This document shows, piece after piece, positions 7,217-13,644 of a DNA stretch of 15,274 nt. The DNA comes from an uncultured Prevotella sp. (GTDB taxonomy: Bacteria > Bacteroidota > Bacteroidia > Bacteroidales > Bacteroidaceae). The DNA lies in assembly GCA_934229335.1 (NCBI GenBank), contig CAKQDQ010000049.1, forward strand, positions 1 through 15,274, written 5' to 3'. Numbering within the stretch: the first letter of the stretch is position 1; each line of letters begins with the position of its first letter. Position numbers and translations under genes: made by a program. The notes under the pieces are model-generated. The model ran no database searches. It was not told the DNA's origin and worked only from the letters and a program-made list of their open reading frames with translations.

Positions 7217-7350
7217 GTAAAAGGCTGATTCTGCAATATGGAAATTGCAAGAAAAATATTAAATTACAAATGAAAAGTTAGAAATTGAAAATTGTGATTG
7301 CCATTGTGGGGATTGAGGAAATGTCGCTACACTGGCGTAGAAACGCCAGC
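7217..7350. other. A+T-rich spacer with a small hairpin
   Basis: No gene is seen. A short hairpin, TGGCGT-AGAA-ACGCCA, at 7333-7348 borders the tandem array. The segment around 7280-7300 (ATTGAAAATTGTGATTGCCA) is an imperfect inverted match to 7570-7605 on the other side of the array. Confidence 0.4.
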
Positions 7351-7526
7351 GCACAAGGAGCCGACCGCTAACGCACAAGGAGCCGACCGCTAACGCCCAA
7401 GAAGCCGACCGCTAACGCACAAGGAGCCGACCGCTAACGCCCAAGAAGCCGACCGCTAACGCTCAAGGAACCGACCGCTAACGCCCAAGGAGCCGACCGC
7501 TAACGCCCAAGAAGCCGACCGCTAAC
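7351..7526. repeat. Tandem array of eight 22-bp units
   Basis: Eight head-to-tail units of exactly 22 bp start at 7351, 7373, 7395, 7417, 7439, 7461, 7483 and 7505. All end in CCGACCGCTAAC; they vary mainly at bases 3, 7 and 10 (GCACAAGGAG, GCCCAAGAAG, GCTCAAGGAA). There are no spacers, and 22 is not a multiple of three, so this is neither CRISPR nor a coding repeat. The array is bracketed by near-identical AACGCCAGCGCACAA and AACGCCAGTGCACAA. It is much more G+C-rich than its flanks. It lies between the 7607-8236 gene and the nqr control site. Confidence 0.9.
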
Positions 7527-7606
7527 GCACGAAGAACCCAACGCCAGTGCACAAAAAGTGAAACGCTCTGTGGTAATCACCATTTTTGATTTTCAATTTT
7601 TAATTC

Positions 7607-8236
7607 TTAATTCTTGCCCTGTTCTCCTTTCTCTTGGAAGAAGGCTCGTTGCTGCCTGAAGCAGTTTTCGAAGAGCGACGTCAGGTATTTGTCGACGTGT
7701 GGTATGTAAGAGCCGAATATCACTCTTGAGCCGCAGTGCAGGTGCAGGCTGTGGTCTTCGTTGTTAGTGGTGTAAAGCACTGTGGCATAGCCGTTCATGT
7801 TACATTTGTTGATAGCCTGTCGTATGGCAGAGAACTCGTCGATGTCGTCGAGCGACGCTTTGTACCAGAAGCAGTCCCATATATATATATAAGGTGACTC
7901 GTCCCATATGTCGATAAGGAACGTTTCGCCTTGGTACGTCACTACATATCTGTTCTCTTCGCTCTCATCTTTTTCGCAGTTGCATGGCAGCTTAGCCGTG
8001 ATAGCCTTCAGCAGCTCCACGTTGTTCATCCCCGCCCACTGTGCGTCTTCCTGCCCCATGTCGTTGCCGTTGGGCAGTTTGTTAGGCGTGTGTGGCGTCT
8101 GCATTTTGTCAACCTTCTCTTTCAGGTCGTCAATGTCCTCTCTGTTAGCTCTTTCGGCTATTGTCAGTGAGTGTACCTGCCACAGCAGCCCGCCTATGAA
8201 GGCTATTATAACAAATACGATGATGAGTGTATTCAT
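7607..8236 (-). CDS. Membrane-anchored protein, possible YbjN/chaperone-like domain
   Basis: I do not recognise this gene with certainty. The 209 residues start with one membrane helix (about 3-20), followed by a short, highly charged helix (26-46, ERANREDIDDLKEKVDKM) that may be a coiled coil. A polar linker leads to a compact soluble domain at about 94-200. That domain has strands RYVVTYQGETFLIDIW and YIYIWDCFWYK, then a helix and ATVLYTTN, and ends in a C-terminal helix, YLTSLFENCFRQQRAFF. This order resembles the YbjN / type III chaperone-like fold, but that is a weak inference. The chain contains Cys85 and Cys87 (CNC) plus four more cysteines. It lies 136 bases after the 8373-8885 gene, with its own candidate control repeats in the gap. 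Confidence 0.75.
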   Translation of the reverse strand: MNTLIIVFVIIAFIGGLLWQVHSLTIAERANREDIDDLKEKVDKMQTPHTPNKLPNGNDMGQEDAQWAGMNNVELLKAITAKLPCNCEKDESEENRYVVTYQGETFLIDIWDESPYIYIWDCFWYKASLDDIDEFSAIRQAINKCNMNGYATVLYTTNNEDHSLHLHCGSRVIFGSYIPHVDKYLTSLFENCFRQQRAFFQEKGEQGKN

Positions 8237-8372
8237 TGTTAGTGTATTATGTGTGTTAATTATGGTGTGTTTGTTATGAAGGCTTAATCACATTGCAATC
8301 ACATCCCTTTCGTGTTGCGATATGGGCGTTATCGTGTTGCGAAAACATAGCTGTCAGTTAAGTGGCTGTATA
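8237..8372 (-). promoter_or_regulatory. Gap with helically phased direct repeats
   Basis: Two exact direct repeats occur here: AATCACAT at 8286-8293 and 8297-8304 (11 bases apart) and TCGTGTTGCGA at 8310-8320 and 8332-8342 (22 bases apart). The distances equal one and two DNA turns. A weak -10-like TATGTTTT lies just right of them on the minus strand. The layout suggests regulator binding before the 7607-8236 gene; this is an inference. Confidence 0.35.
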
Positions 8373-8885
8373 TCATTTTGCGAGAGCCTTTCCGAATCCT
8401 TCCGCCATTTTGATGAAGGCGTCGTATGGCACAAAGTCTCTGTCGCCCTTAAACTCCTTGAAATGCATCTCGCAAACGGTAGCCCCCGTCTTGTCAGTCA
8501 CAGTCACCGTAGACCATAGTTTATATACATGACCAGGAACAAACCCCATCACGCTGAAGTAATAGTCCATGTTCTCTATCTTTATCGTCATGGTATAGTC
8601 AGCGTCGCCAGAGGTTATAGCCTTTAGCTTCTTGCTGTTTTTGTTGAAGGAATTGACAACATAGCTCTCTACGTCCTGCACACGCTGTTCATATTTCACG
8701 TCGTCCTTCTCCCAGTACTTGGTAAGTGGTTCCTTTCTGTCGTACTTAGCGTTGTTCCAATCGAACTTTACCAGTATGGTGCCGTCGTTCTTCAAGAACT
8801 TTTTGTCGCCTTTAGTTACAGGAGAACCGGCATACATTACGCATGATACAATAAGCATCAGCATTGTAAAAAGAACTTTTCTCAT
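8373..8885 (-). CDS. Small exported protein of unknown function
   Basis: This gene encodes 170 residues with a clear export signal, MRKVLFTMLMLIVSCVMYAG. Cleavage could follow Gly20 (signal peptidase I). Alternatively, IVSC at 12-15 could be a lipobox with Cys15 as the lipid anchor; the sequence does not settle this. The mature part has strands such as TILVKFDWNNAKYD, DYTMTIKIENMDYYF and STVTVTDKTGATVCEMHFKEFKGD, which suggest a beta-rich periplasmic domain, and a final amphipathic helix. I recognise no family or catalytic motif. It lies 87 bases after the GH2 gene in the same direction and could share its transcript. Confidence 0.75.
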   Translation of the reverse strand: MRKVLFTMLMLIVSCVMYAGSPVTKGDKKFLKNDGTILVKFDWNNAKYDRKEPLTKYWEKDDVKYEQRVQDVESYVVNSFNKNSKKLKAITSGDADYTMTIKIENMDYYFSVMGFVPGHVYKLWSTVTVTDKTGATVCEMHFKEFKGDRDFVPYDAFIKMAEGFGKALAK

Positions 8886-8972
8886 TATTATCAGTTTTTA
8901 GTGAAACCTAATGGTGATACTTTATATATTCACCATTTGTTAATGTTCGTAGTTGACGGACGCCTGTGGCAT
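8886..8972 (-). other. GH2-to-8885 gap with small hairpin
   Basis: AATGGTGA (8910-8917) and TCACCATT (8930-8937) form a perfect 8-bp stem with a 12-base loop on either strand. No T-run follows, so it is a weak terminator at best. TAGGTTTC on the minus strand just before the next gene is one base from the -7 consensus but has no -33 partner. Confidence 0.35.
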
Positions 8973-11477
8973 CTATCCGTTAATGACAATCTTTGCCACA
9001 ATCTCCTTTTGCGCTTTCGCTGCCTTCTTGCCTCGAGTAGCTTTCTGTGCGGCAGTGGCAGGGCGACGCACGGTGAGAGTGATAGGTCCGCGTTTATTGG
9101 TGCTCTGCACGGTAACCACTACCTGTCCGTTGAAGAGGCGCATACGTGGCTCTGTGAAGCTCTCTGTAGATGTAGCGTCGCCGTTGCATACGCATTTGAA
9201 GGTGCCTTCGCCCTCTACAGTAAACTCTAACTGGTCGTCAGCCAATGGGCATGTCGTGCCGTCTTTGTCAGCCATCGTCACAGTCACGTAAGCGAGGTCG
9301 TTGCCGTCGGCGGCAATCTTTTTGCGGTCAGTGGTGAGCAACAGTTGTGCAGGTTCGCCAGCAGTCTTAACAGTCTTCTCCATAGCCGCCTTACCGTCTT
9401 TGTCGTATGCTACGACCTTTATCTCTCCCGGCTCATACTTCACGTTCATCCAGCGCAGGCGGTAGCGGTCGAGGTCTGGTGTATATGTAGCCTTACCCAC
9501 CTTGTTGGCGTCGGCACCAGGAGCGTGTTTCTTAATTCTGCCTTGGCTCTTGCCGTTCACGAACAGCTCCGCCTCGTCGTAGTCAGAGTATACCTGCACA
9601 GGTACCGTCTTGCCAATCATCGCCTTGCCCCACGTCCAGTGTGGTGCAATGTGCAGCGTGTGCTCGCGTTTGTTCCATACAGAGCGGTAGAGGTAGTAGC
9701 GATCCTTAGGCAGTCCGGCGAGGTCGCAGATGCCGAAGTAAGAGGAACGGCTGGGCCAGTACTCGTCGTATGGTGTAGGCTCACCGAGGTAGTCAATGCC
9801 AGTCCATACAAACTGCCCAATAGTGTAGGGCAGGTCGTCCATGTTCTCAAAGTCGTTCTCTGGCAGGTTGCTCCATGAGCAGTACTCGTTGTCGTAGCCC
9901 GAGCACTGTCCGTCGCTGTATTGCGCCATAGCCTTCACCTCGTAAGGCAGCTTGTATACGCCACGTGAGCTTACACTTGACGCTGTTTCAGAACCGAGAA
10001 TAAAGCCCTTAGTGGTAGCCTTCAGTGCCTTGTCGTACTTTTGTGTGCGATAGTTCAGTCCTACTATATCCATAGTCTCAGCCACCCCGCTCTTCAGCGC
10101 ATTGTCCACACGGTCCAATCCCTGCGTGACGGGACGTGTAGGGTCGAGCTTGTGGCACAGGTCTTGCAGTCGCTTAGCCCACGCCACACCGTTTTTGCTG
10201 TCCGTCTGCTCAGGAATCTCGTTGCCGATGCTCCACATCACGATGCTGGGGTGGTTGCGGTGGTTCAGCACGAGGTTGGTGATGTCTTTCTCAGCCCATT
10301 CTTTGAAGAAGCGCGCGTAGCCATTCTTACATTTAGGGTATATCCACATATCGAAGCTCTCCGCCATTACCATCATGCCGAGCGAGTCGCAGACGTCCAT
10401 CTGCATCGTTGAAGGCATATTGTGCGAGGTACGTATGGCGTCGCACCCCATGTCCTTCATCAGTTTAATCTGTCGTATGAGAGCCGCCTTATTGACCGCA
10501 GCTCCAAGTGGACCGAGGTCATGATGTAGGCATACACCCTGTATTTTGCGTGTCACGCCGTTGAGTTGGAAACCGCCCTCCTTTGTCACCGTCACCGTGC
10601 GCACACCGAGGTTCGTCACCTGTTCGTCAATAACCTTATGGTCACGGAAGAGCCTTGTGCGCACCTTATATAGTGTAGGCGATTCAGGCGACCATAGTTT
10701 AGGCTTGCTCAGCGTCAGTGTAGTGTTGATAATGCCGTCTGCTGGCACGTCGATATGGCTGCCTGTCTCAAACCATCCCTTGTCGTTAAGAATCTCTATC
10801 ACGCACGCCACGTCGCCCTTCACGTCCTTGATGGTAGTAGAATAGTCAATCACAGCCTGTTCTTCCGTCTTTCCGTGGTTGTCAACACCCTTTGTCAGCT
10901 TCGTGGTGCGTATGCTTGTAGCCCATGGGTCGATAGCCGTCTCGCCCGTCAGCACTAACTGTACAGGGCGGTACAGACCTGCACCAGGGTACCATCGTGA
11001 GCTTTCCTCCACGTTCTTCAGGTCCACCTGCACAGTGTTGTCGCCCTCCTTCAGCAGTTTCGTCACGTCGAGGCGGAAGGCATTGTAGCCATACGCCCAG
11101 CCACCAGCGTTCTGTCCGTTGACAGTAACAGAAGGCTCAGCCATGGCACCGTCAAACACCAGCATAGCTTTCTTGTAGCCCTTAGGCACGCTGACAGTAG
11201 TGCGGTAGTGCCCTTCGCCAATCCATGGCAGTGCTCCAGAGCGTCCGCTCTTCTCCGTAGCCACCTTTTCACCGTTTTGTTCAATGCGCACCACCTGTAG
11301 GTCCCACTTCTTGTCGAAAGGTCCGCTGATAGCCCAGTCGTGCGGTATGGACACCTTCTGCCAGTCGTTACCGTCGTGTGAGAACATCCATGACGTAATC
11401 TCCTTCACCGTCCTCTGTGCGTTAGCCACGGTAGCTAACATGGCAAGAGCGGTTATAAAAAAACTTTTTATCTTCAT
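8973..11477 (-). CDS. Secreted glycoside hydrolase family 2 (beta-galactosidase-like, DUF4982 type)
   Basis: This is a retaining exo-glycosidase of 834 residues, probably periplasmic, with a signal peptide cleaved after Ala20 (ATVANA-Q). Domain order: sugar-binding jelly-roll (about 22-178, with SIPHDWAISGPF, EGHYRTTV and SRWYPGAGLYRPV), Ig-like domain (about 180-295), and TIM-barrel catalytic domain (about 298-605). The barrel carries HHDLGPLGAA (318-327), DAIRTSHN (346-353), the acid/base Glu420 in SIGNE, and the likely nucleophile Glu497 in GSETAS. A DUF4982-like domain (about 606-700) and a final Ig-like domain (about 707-803) follow. Beta-galactosidase is the default call; related GH2 enzymes cleave other sugars. 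The C terminus has a basic Ala/Lys-rich insert (808-825). No SusC/SusD pair is adjacent. Confidence 0.93.
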   Translation of the reverse strand: MKIKSFFITALAMLATVANAQRTVKEITSWMFSHDGNDWQKVSIPHDWAISGPFDKKWDLQVVRIEQNGEKVATEKSGRSGALPWIGEGHYRTTVSVPKGYKKAMLVFDGAMAEPSVTVNGQNAGGWAYGYNAFRLDVTKLLKEGDNTVQVDLKNVEESSRWYPGAGLYRPVQLVLTGETAIDPWATSIRTTKLTKGVDNHGKTEEQAVIDYSTTIKDVKGDVACVIEILNDKGWFETGSHIDVPADGIINTTLTLSKPKLWSPESPTLYKVRTRLFRDHKVIDEQVTNLGVRTVTVTKEGGFQLNGVTRKIQGVCLHHDLGPLGAAVNKAALIRQIKLMKDMGCDAIRTSHNMPSTMQMDVCDSLGMMVMAESFDMWIYPKCKNGYARFFKEWAEKDITNLVLNHRNHPSIVMWSIGNEIPEQTDSKNGVAWAKRLQDLCHKLDPTRPVTQGLDRVDNALKSGVAETMDIVGLNYRTQKYDKALKATTKGFILGSETASSVSSRGVYKLPYEVKAMAQYSDGQCSGYDNEYCSWSNLPENDFENMDDLPYTIGQFVWTGIDYLGEPTPYDEYWPSRSSYFGICDLAGLPKDRYYLYRSVWNKREHTLHIAPHWTWGKAMIGKTVPVQVYSDYDEAELFVNGKSQGRIKKHAPGADANKVGKATYTPDLDRYRLRWMNVKYEPGEIKVVAYDKDGKAAMEKTVKTAGEPAQLLLTTDRKKIAADGNDLAYVTVTMADKDGTTCPLADDQLEFTVEGEGTFKCVCNGDATSTESFTEPRMRLFNGQVVVTVQSTNKRGPITLTVRRPATAAQKATRGKKAAKAQKEIVAKIVING

Positions 11478-11551
11478 TAAGTTAGTATTGATAGTGTTAT
11501 TATGTCTTCATGGCGAACATATCGCTTCGTTCACCTTATTTAGTAATATTA
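11478..11551 (-). other. GH2 leader segment with hairpin
   Basis: GGCGAAC (11512-11518) and GTTCACC (11529-11535) form a stem with one mismatch just upstream of the GH2 start. I find no convincing promoter between this gene and the repeat element. A better candidate lies beyond the element at 11744-11751. Confidence 0.35.
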
Positions 11552-11727
11552 AAAAAATAACTTATTCAATTTTTATATTGTTAAAGTAATGTTTTCTTGC
11601 GCATTTTTTATCTCATCTTGCTGGCTATTTTGTGGCTATTCATCAGTCACGATGCTCGCATCGCTCCATCTTCATATCCCCAAAATATCTCAGCAATCTG
11701 AGGTAAAAACTGCGTAAGTTATTTTTT
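11552..11727. repeat. MITE-like element, copy 2 (176 bp, 23-bp inverted ends)
   Basis: The ends 11552-11574 and 11705-11727 are inverted 23-bp copies with three mismatches. The inverted match continues outward into AATATT on both sides. The element aligns with 649-867 over its whole length but lacks the 43-base internal insert. The central stem-loop CGATGC-TC-GCATCG (11650-11663) keeps its pairing despite a base change between the copies. It lies upstream of the GH2 gene in the same orientation as copy 1. It encodes no protein. Confidence 0.75.
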
Positions 11728-11743
11728 CAATATTATTTATATA

Positions 11744-11774
11744 CAAAGTTAACGTTTTTCTCTGTAATAACACC
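11744..11774 (-). promoter_or_regulatory. Candidate promoter for the GH2 gene
   Basis: The minus strand reads TAACTTTG (11751-11744), an exact fit to TAnnTTTG. At the right distance of 19 bases upstream it has GTG, one base from TTG. If used, the transcript would start near 11737 and carry the whole repeat element in a leader of about 260 bases before GH2. Confidence 0.35.
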
Positions 11775-11832
11775 CATAATACGGCTCGGTAATGCCGAAA
11801 TTGCAACTTTTGTGCATTTTTTTATCAGAAAA

Positions 11833-11864
11833 TTTGCATATTCCATAAATTCTTTGTACCTTTG
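11833..11864 (+). promoter_or_regulatory. Promoter of the tRNA gene
   Basis: TTTG (11833-11836), then 20 bases, then TACCTTTG (11857-11864), an exact Bacteroidetes-type promoter. The start site should lie near 11871, about 23 bases before the tRNA. Confidence 0.8.
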
Positions 11865-11893
11865 CACCGCATTTGAAAACAAATGTTATTGTT

Positions 11894-11967
11894 GGCGGGA
11901 TAGCTCAGTTGGTTAGAGCGTCGGATTCATAATCCGGAGGTCCCGGGATCGTAGCCCGGTCCCGCTA
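11894..11967 (+). tRNA. tRNA with anticodon CAT (elongator Met, or Ile2 if modified)
   Basis: The 74 bases fold into a full cloverleaf: acceptor GGCGGGA with TCCCGCT (the first pair is G-U), D-arm GCTC/GAGC with GGTTA in the loop, anticodon stem TCGGA/TCCGG with loop TTCATAA, and T-stem CCGGG/CCCGG. The discriminator is A and CA is encoded after it. It lacks the three G-C pairs of an initiator anticodon stem, so it is an elongator Met tRNA or the Ile2 tRNA that reads ATA after lysidine modification. The T-loop reads ATCGTAG instead of the usual TTCGAAT or TTCAAAT type. It has its own promoter and terminator. Confidence 0.93.
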
Positions 11968-11975
11968 CAGAAGAG

Positions 11976-12006
11976 GCACTTACGAGAAATCGCAAGTGCT
12001 TTTTTT
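11976..12006 (+). terminator. Intrinsic terminator after the tRNA
   Basis: GCACTT (11976-11981) pairs with AAGTGC (11994-11999). An inner CGA/TCG stem closes on a GAAA loop, and seven T follow (12000-12006). It separates the tRNA from the sigma-factor gene, which starts 34 bases later. Confidence 0.85.
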
Positions 12007-12040
12007 GTTTCTCACAATATTTATTCTACTTCCTGAATTC

Positions 12041-12706
12041 ATGATAGAAAGATTCTTACACGAGCAGATACGCTACACCGACACGGAGTTTGTAGACGGT
12101 GTGAGGGCTGGAAAATACAAGATGCAGCAGGCTTTATACGAGAAATGCAGGCGGCAGTTCTTTAAGGGAACGTCTAATTACGACATCTCCTTGGAGGACA
12201 AGAACGACCTGTTCCAAGAGTGCTACATCATTATATGGCGTAAGATAGAGATGGGAGACATATACACCACCGATGGAAGAGTGTATGCGCACCGTAAGAA
12301 CGGAGAGGCCTATGAGGTCAGCGAGCTGATAGCTTACTTCATGAAGATAGTGAAAAACGGCTACTGTGACCTGTTGAGGCGAAGGGGACGAATACCCGTT
12401 GTGAGCGAAGACAGTCTGCGTAACGTGCAGGACACGGATGGAGAGAGAACAAATGAAGGTGAGGACTCTACGCTACGCGAACAGATAGTATACCAGAGAG
12501 TGATGAGACTAAGCGATAGTTGCCGCGATATGCTAACCAAATTCTACTACGACGGCATGACACTTAGCGACATACTGGAAACAAAAGAGAAAAGCAAGTC
12601 GTACGATGGGCTGAAGGCACAGAAAACAAAGTGCATGAGAAAACTGAAGGAAGCCATAATAAGAGATATGTGCAACGCTGGACTGAAGATTAAACTGAAG
12701 AGATGA
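12041..12706 (+). CDS. ECF-like sigma-70 family RNA polymerase sigma factor
   Basis: The 221 residues show the two domains of a small sigma factor. Region 2 (about 20-115) contains the core DKNDLFQECYIIIWRKI (53-69), a good match to the polymerase-binding and -10 recognition helix. Region 4 (about 150-206) holds SDSCRDMLTKFYYDGMTLSDIL and KAQKTKCMRKLKEAI, a helix-turn-helix that would read the -35 region. The insert KIEMGDIYTTDGRVYAHRKNGEAYEV (68-93) lengthens region 2 compared with typical ECF factors. I use the ATG at 12041; an upstream GTG at 11996 lies in the tRNA terminator and is unlikely. The gene 91 bases downstream looks like an anti-sigma factor, so the two probably form a regulator pair. 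Target genes unknown. Confidence 0.88.
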   Translation: MIERFLHEQIRYTDTEFVDGVRAGKYKMQQALYEKCRRQFFKGTSNYDISLEDKNDLFQECYIIIWRKIEMGDIYTTDGRVYAHRKNGEAYEVSELIAYFMKIVKNGYCDLLRRRGRIPVVSEDSLRNVQDTDGERTNEGEDSTLREQIVYQRVMRLSDSCRDMLTKFYYDGMTLSDILETKEKSKSYDGLKAQKTKCMRKLKEAIIRDMCNAGLKIKLKR

Positions 12707-12766
12707 GTAAGGGTTATAAATATAATTTTTAATATGTACTTAATGCAAGAACATTAACTTACTCAT
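12703..12766 (+). other. Inverted repeat between sigma factor and its neighbour
   Basis: ATGAGTAAG (12703-12711, overlapping the sigma-factor stop) and CTTACTCAT (12758-12766) are perfect inverted 9-bp copies with 46 bases between them. An A-run, not a T-run, follows, so this is not a standard terminator. A TAATTTTG box at 12778-12785 fits the -7 consensus but has no -33 partner. Confidence 0.4.
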
Positions 12767-12797
12767 TGAGAAAAAAATAATTTTGAATACTTATTGT

Positions 12798-13433
12798 ATG
12801 AACAATAACGATGTACAAGACAAGATAGACCGCTACGTCATGGGCAGAATGAGTGCCGAGGAGAGGGCTGACTTTGAAGCGAATATGGCTGCCGACCCCT
12901 CCCTTGACGAGGAGGTGCGCCTCACGCAGAGCATCAAAAGCTGTCTTGGCGACATAGAAGAGAAACGACGCTCCATAGCGAGGTTTGAAGACGAGCGACG
13001 CTATAATATGCGCATGAGGTTGAGACGTAAGGTGCTTACCGCCGTTACCGTGGCGGCAGCGTGCGCTATTGCCATATTCCTTGTCATTATGCCCGATGCC
13101 GACAACGGCGGTGACGCAGAGGCAGTGCGTGGAGGTCTCGTCAGCGATAGTATCGCGAAGCTGATTGACAACGAGAGGTATGCCCAAGCCCTGCAAGCCA
13201 TTAGCGTGGCGGAGGCGGACACATTGCCTACCGATACCACCTCGGCAGAAGCAATAGAGAGTGAGCGTGCCGTCATTGCTATGGAACAATACCGCCTGCG
13301 TTGGCTGAAGATAAAGGCACTCGTCGGACTGCAACGCTACGACGAGGCGTTGCCACAGCTGCGCCAGTTTGCGAAGGAAAAGGGCGAATATCAATCCACC
13401 GCCAACGAGATGCTAAAGAAGCTAAGACGTTAA
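12798..13433 (+). CDS. Putative anti-sigma factor with one membrane helix and TPR-like tail
   Basis: The 211 residues begin with IDRYVMGRMSAEERADFEANMAADPSLDEEV (10-40), the helical pattern seen at the N terminus of many Bacteroidetes anti-sigma factors. A basic stretch (69-78) precedes one membrane helix at about 79-98. The outer part (about 110-211) has two helix pairs like TPR repeats: DSIAKLIDNERYAQALQAIS (117-136) and RLRWLKIKALVGLQRYDEALPQLRQFA (166-192). It follows the sigma factor directly and would hold it at the membrane until a signal is sensed, by analogy with known pairs. No zinc-binding HxxxCxxC motif is present, so the anti-sigma call rests on pattern and context. The ATG at 12798 is preferred to an upstream TTG at 12783. 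Confidence 0.75.
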   Translation: MNNNDVQDKIDRYVMGRMSAEERADFEANMAADPSLDEEVRLTQSIKSCLGDIEEKRRSIARFEDERRYNMRMRLRRKVLTAVTVAAACAIAIFLVIMPDADNGGDAEAVRGGLVSDSIAKLIDNERYAQALQAISVAEADTLPTDTTSAEAIESERAVIAMEQYRLRWLKIKALVGLQRYDEALPQLRQFAKEKGEYQSTANEMLKKLRR

Positions 13434-13644
13434 CAGCTCCCTAAACTCATGGCTCGGCTATGTAATAAAGTAACCAAAATTACCACTTCCTGCACTAATA
13501 ACAGCTAAGTTTCAGGAAAAATTGAACAATAATGTAATGTTTTAATCATATTTACCATTTCCTATAGCCTATATATGGAATAGTTTTATTAACTTTGCAC
13601 TTGGATTCGGTAACCATAGCCGTAACCTAATGCGAAGATAAGTA
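13434..13644 (+). promoter_or_regulatory. Upstream region of the ligase gene with a -7 box
   Basis: No gene is present. TAACTTTG at 13590-13597 is an exact TAnnTTTG box; no TTG lies 19-21 bases before it, so promoter strength is uncertain. It would start a transcript near 13604, about 40 bases before the ligase ATG. TTACCACTTCCT and TTACCATTTCCT occur about 68 bases apart upstream (near 13480 and 13548) as an imperfect direct repeat. Confidence 0.45.

Noticed and set aside
7039..7236. 65-codon minus-strand reading frame upstream of nqrA
   Set aside because: It spans the palindrome, the -33 and -7 boxes and the leader, with no protein-like pattern.
7351..7526. 22-bp repeat array as a CRISPR array
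   Set aside because: The units are directly adjacent with no spacers, and no cas genes are in the window.
9345..9878. 177-codon plus-strand reading frame in GH2
   Set aside because: It is antisense to the GH2 catalytic and DUF4982 regions, with no start context or recognisable domain.
11996..12040. Upstream GTG start for the sigma factor
   Set aside because: It lies in the stem and T-run of the tRNA terminator, and the added residues (LFLFLTIFILLPEF) are not part of a sigma factor.
12783..12797. TTG start for the anti-sigma-like gene
   Set aside because: It overlaps a promoter-like box, and an ATG follows 15 bases later at the natural N terminus of the family pattern.
12759..13394. 211-codon minus-strand reading frame
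   Set aside because: It is the antisense shadow of the anti-sigma-like gene; the plus strand has a coherent membrane and TPR pattern.
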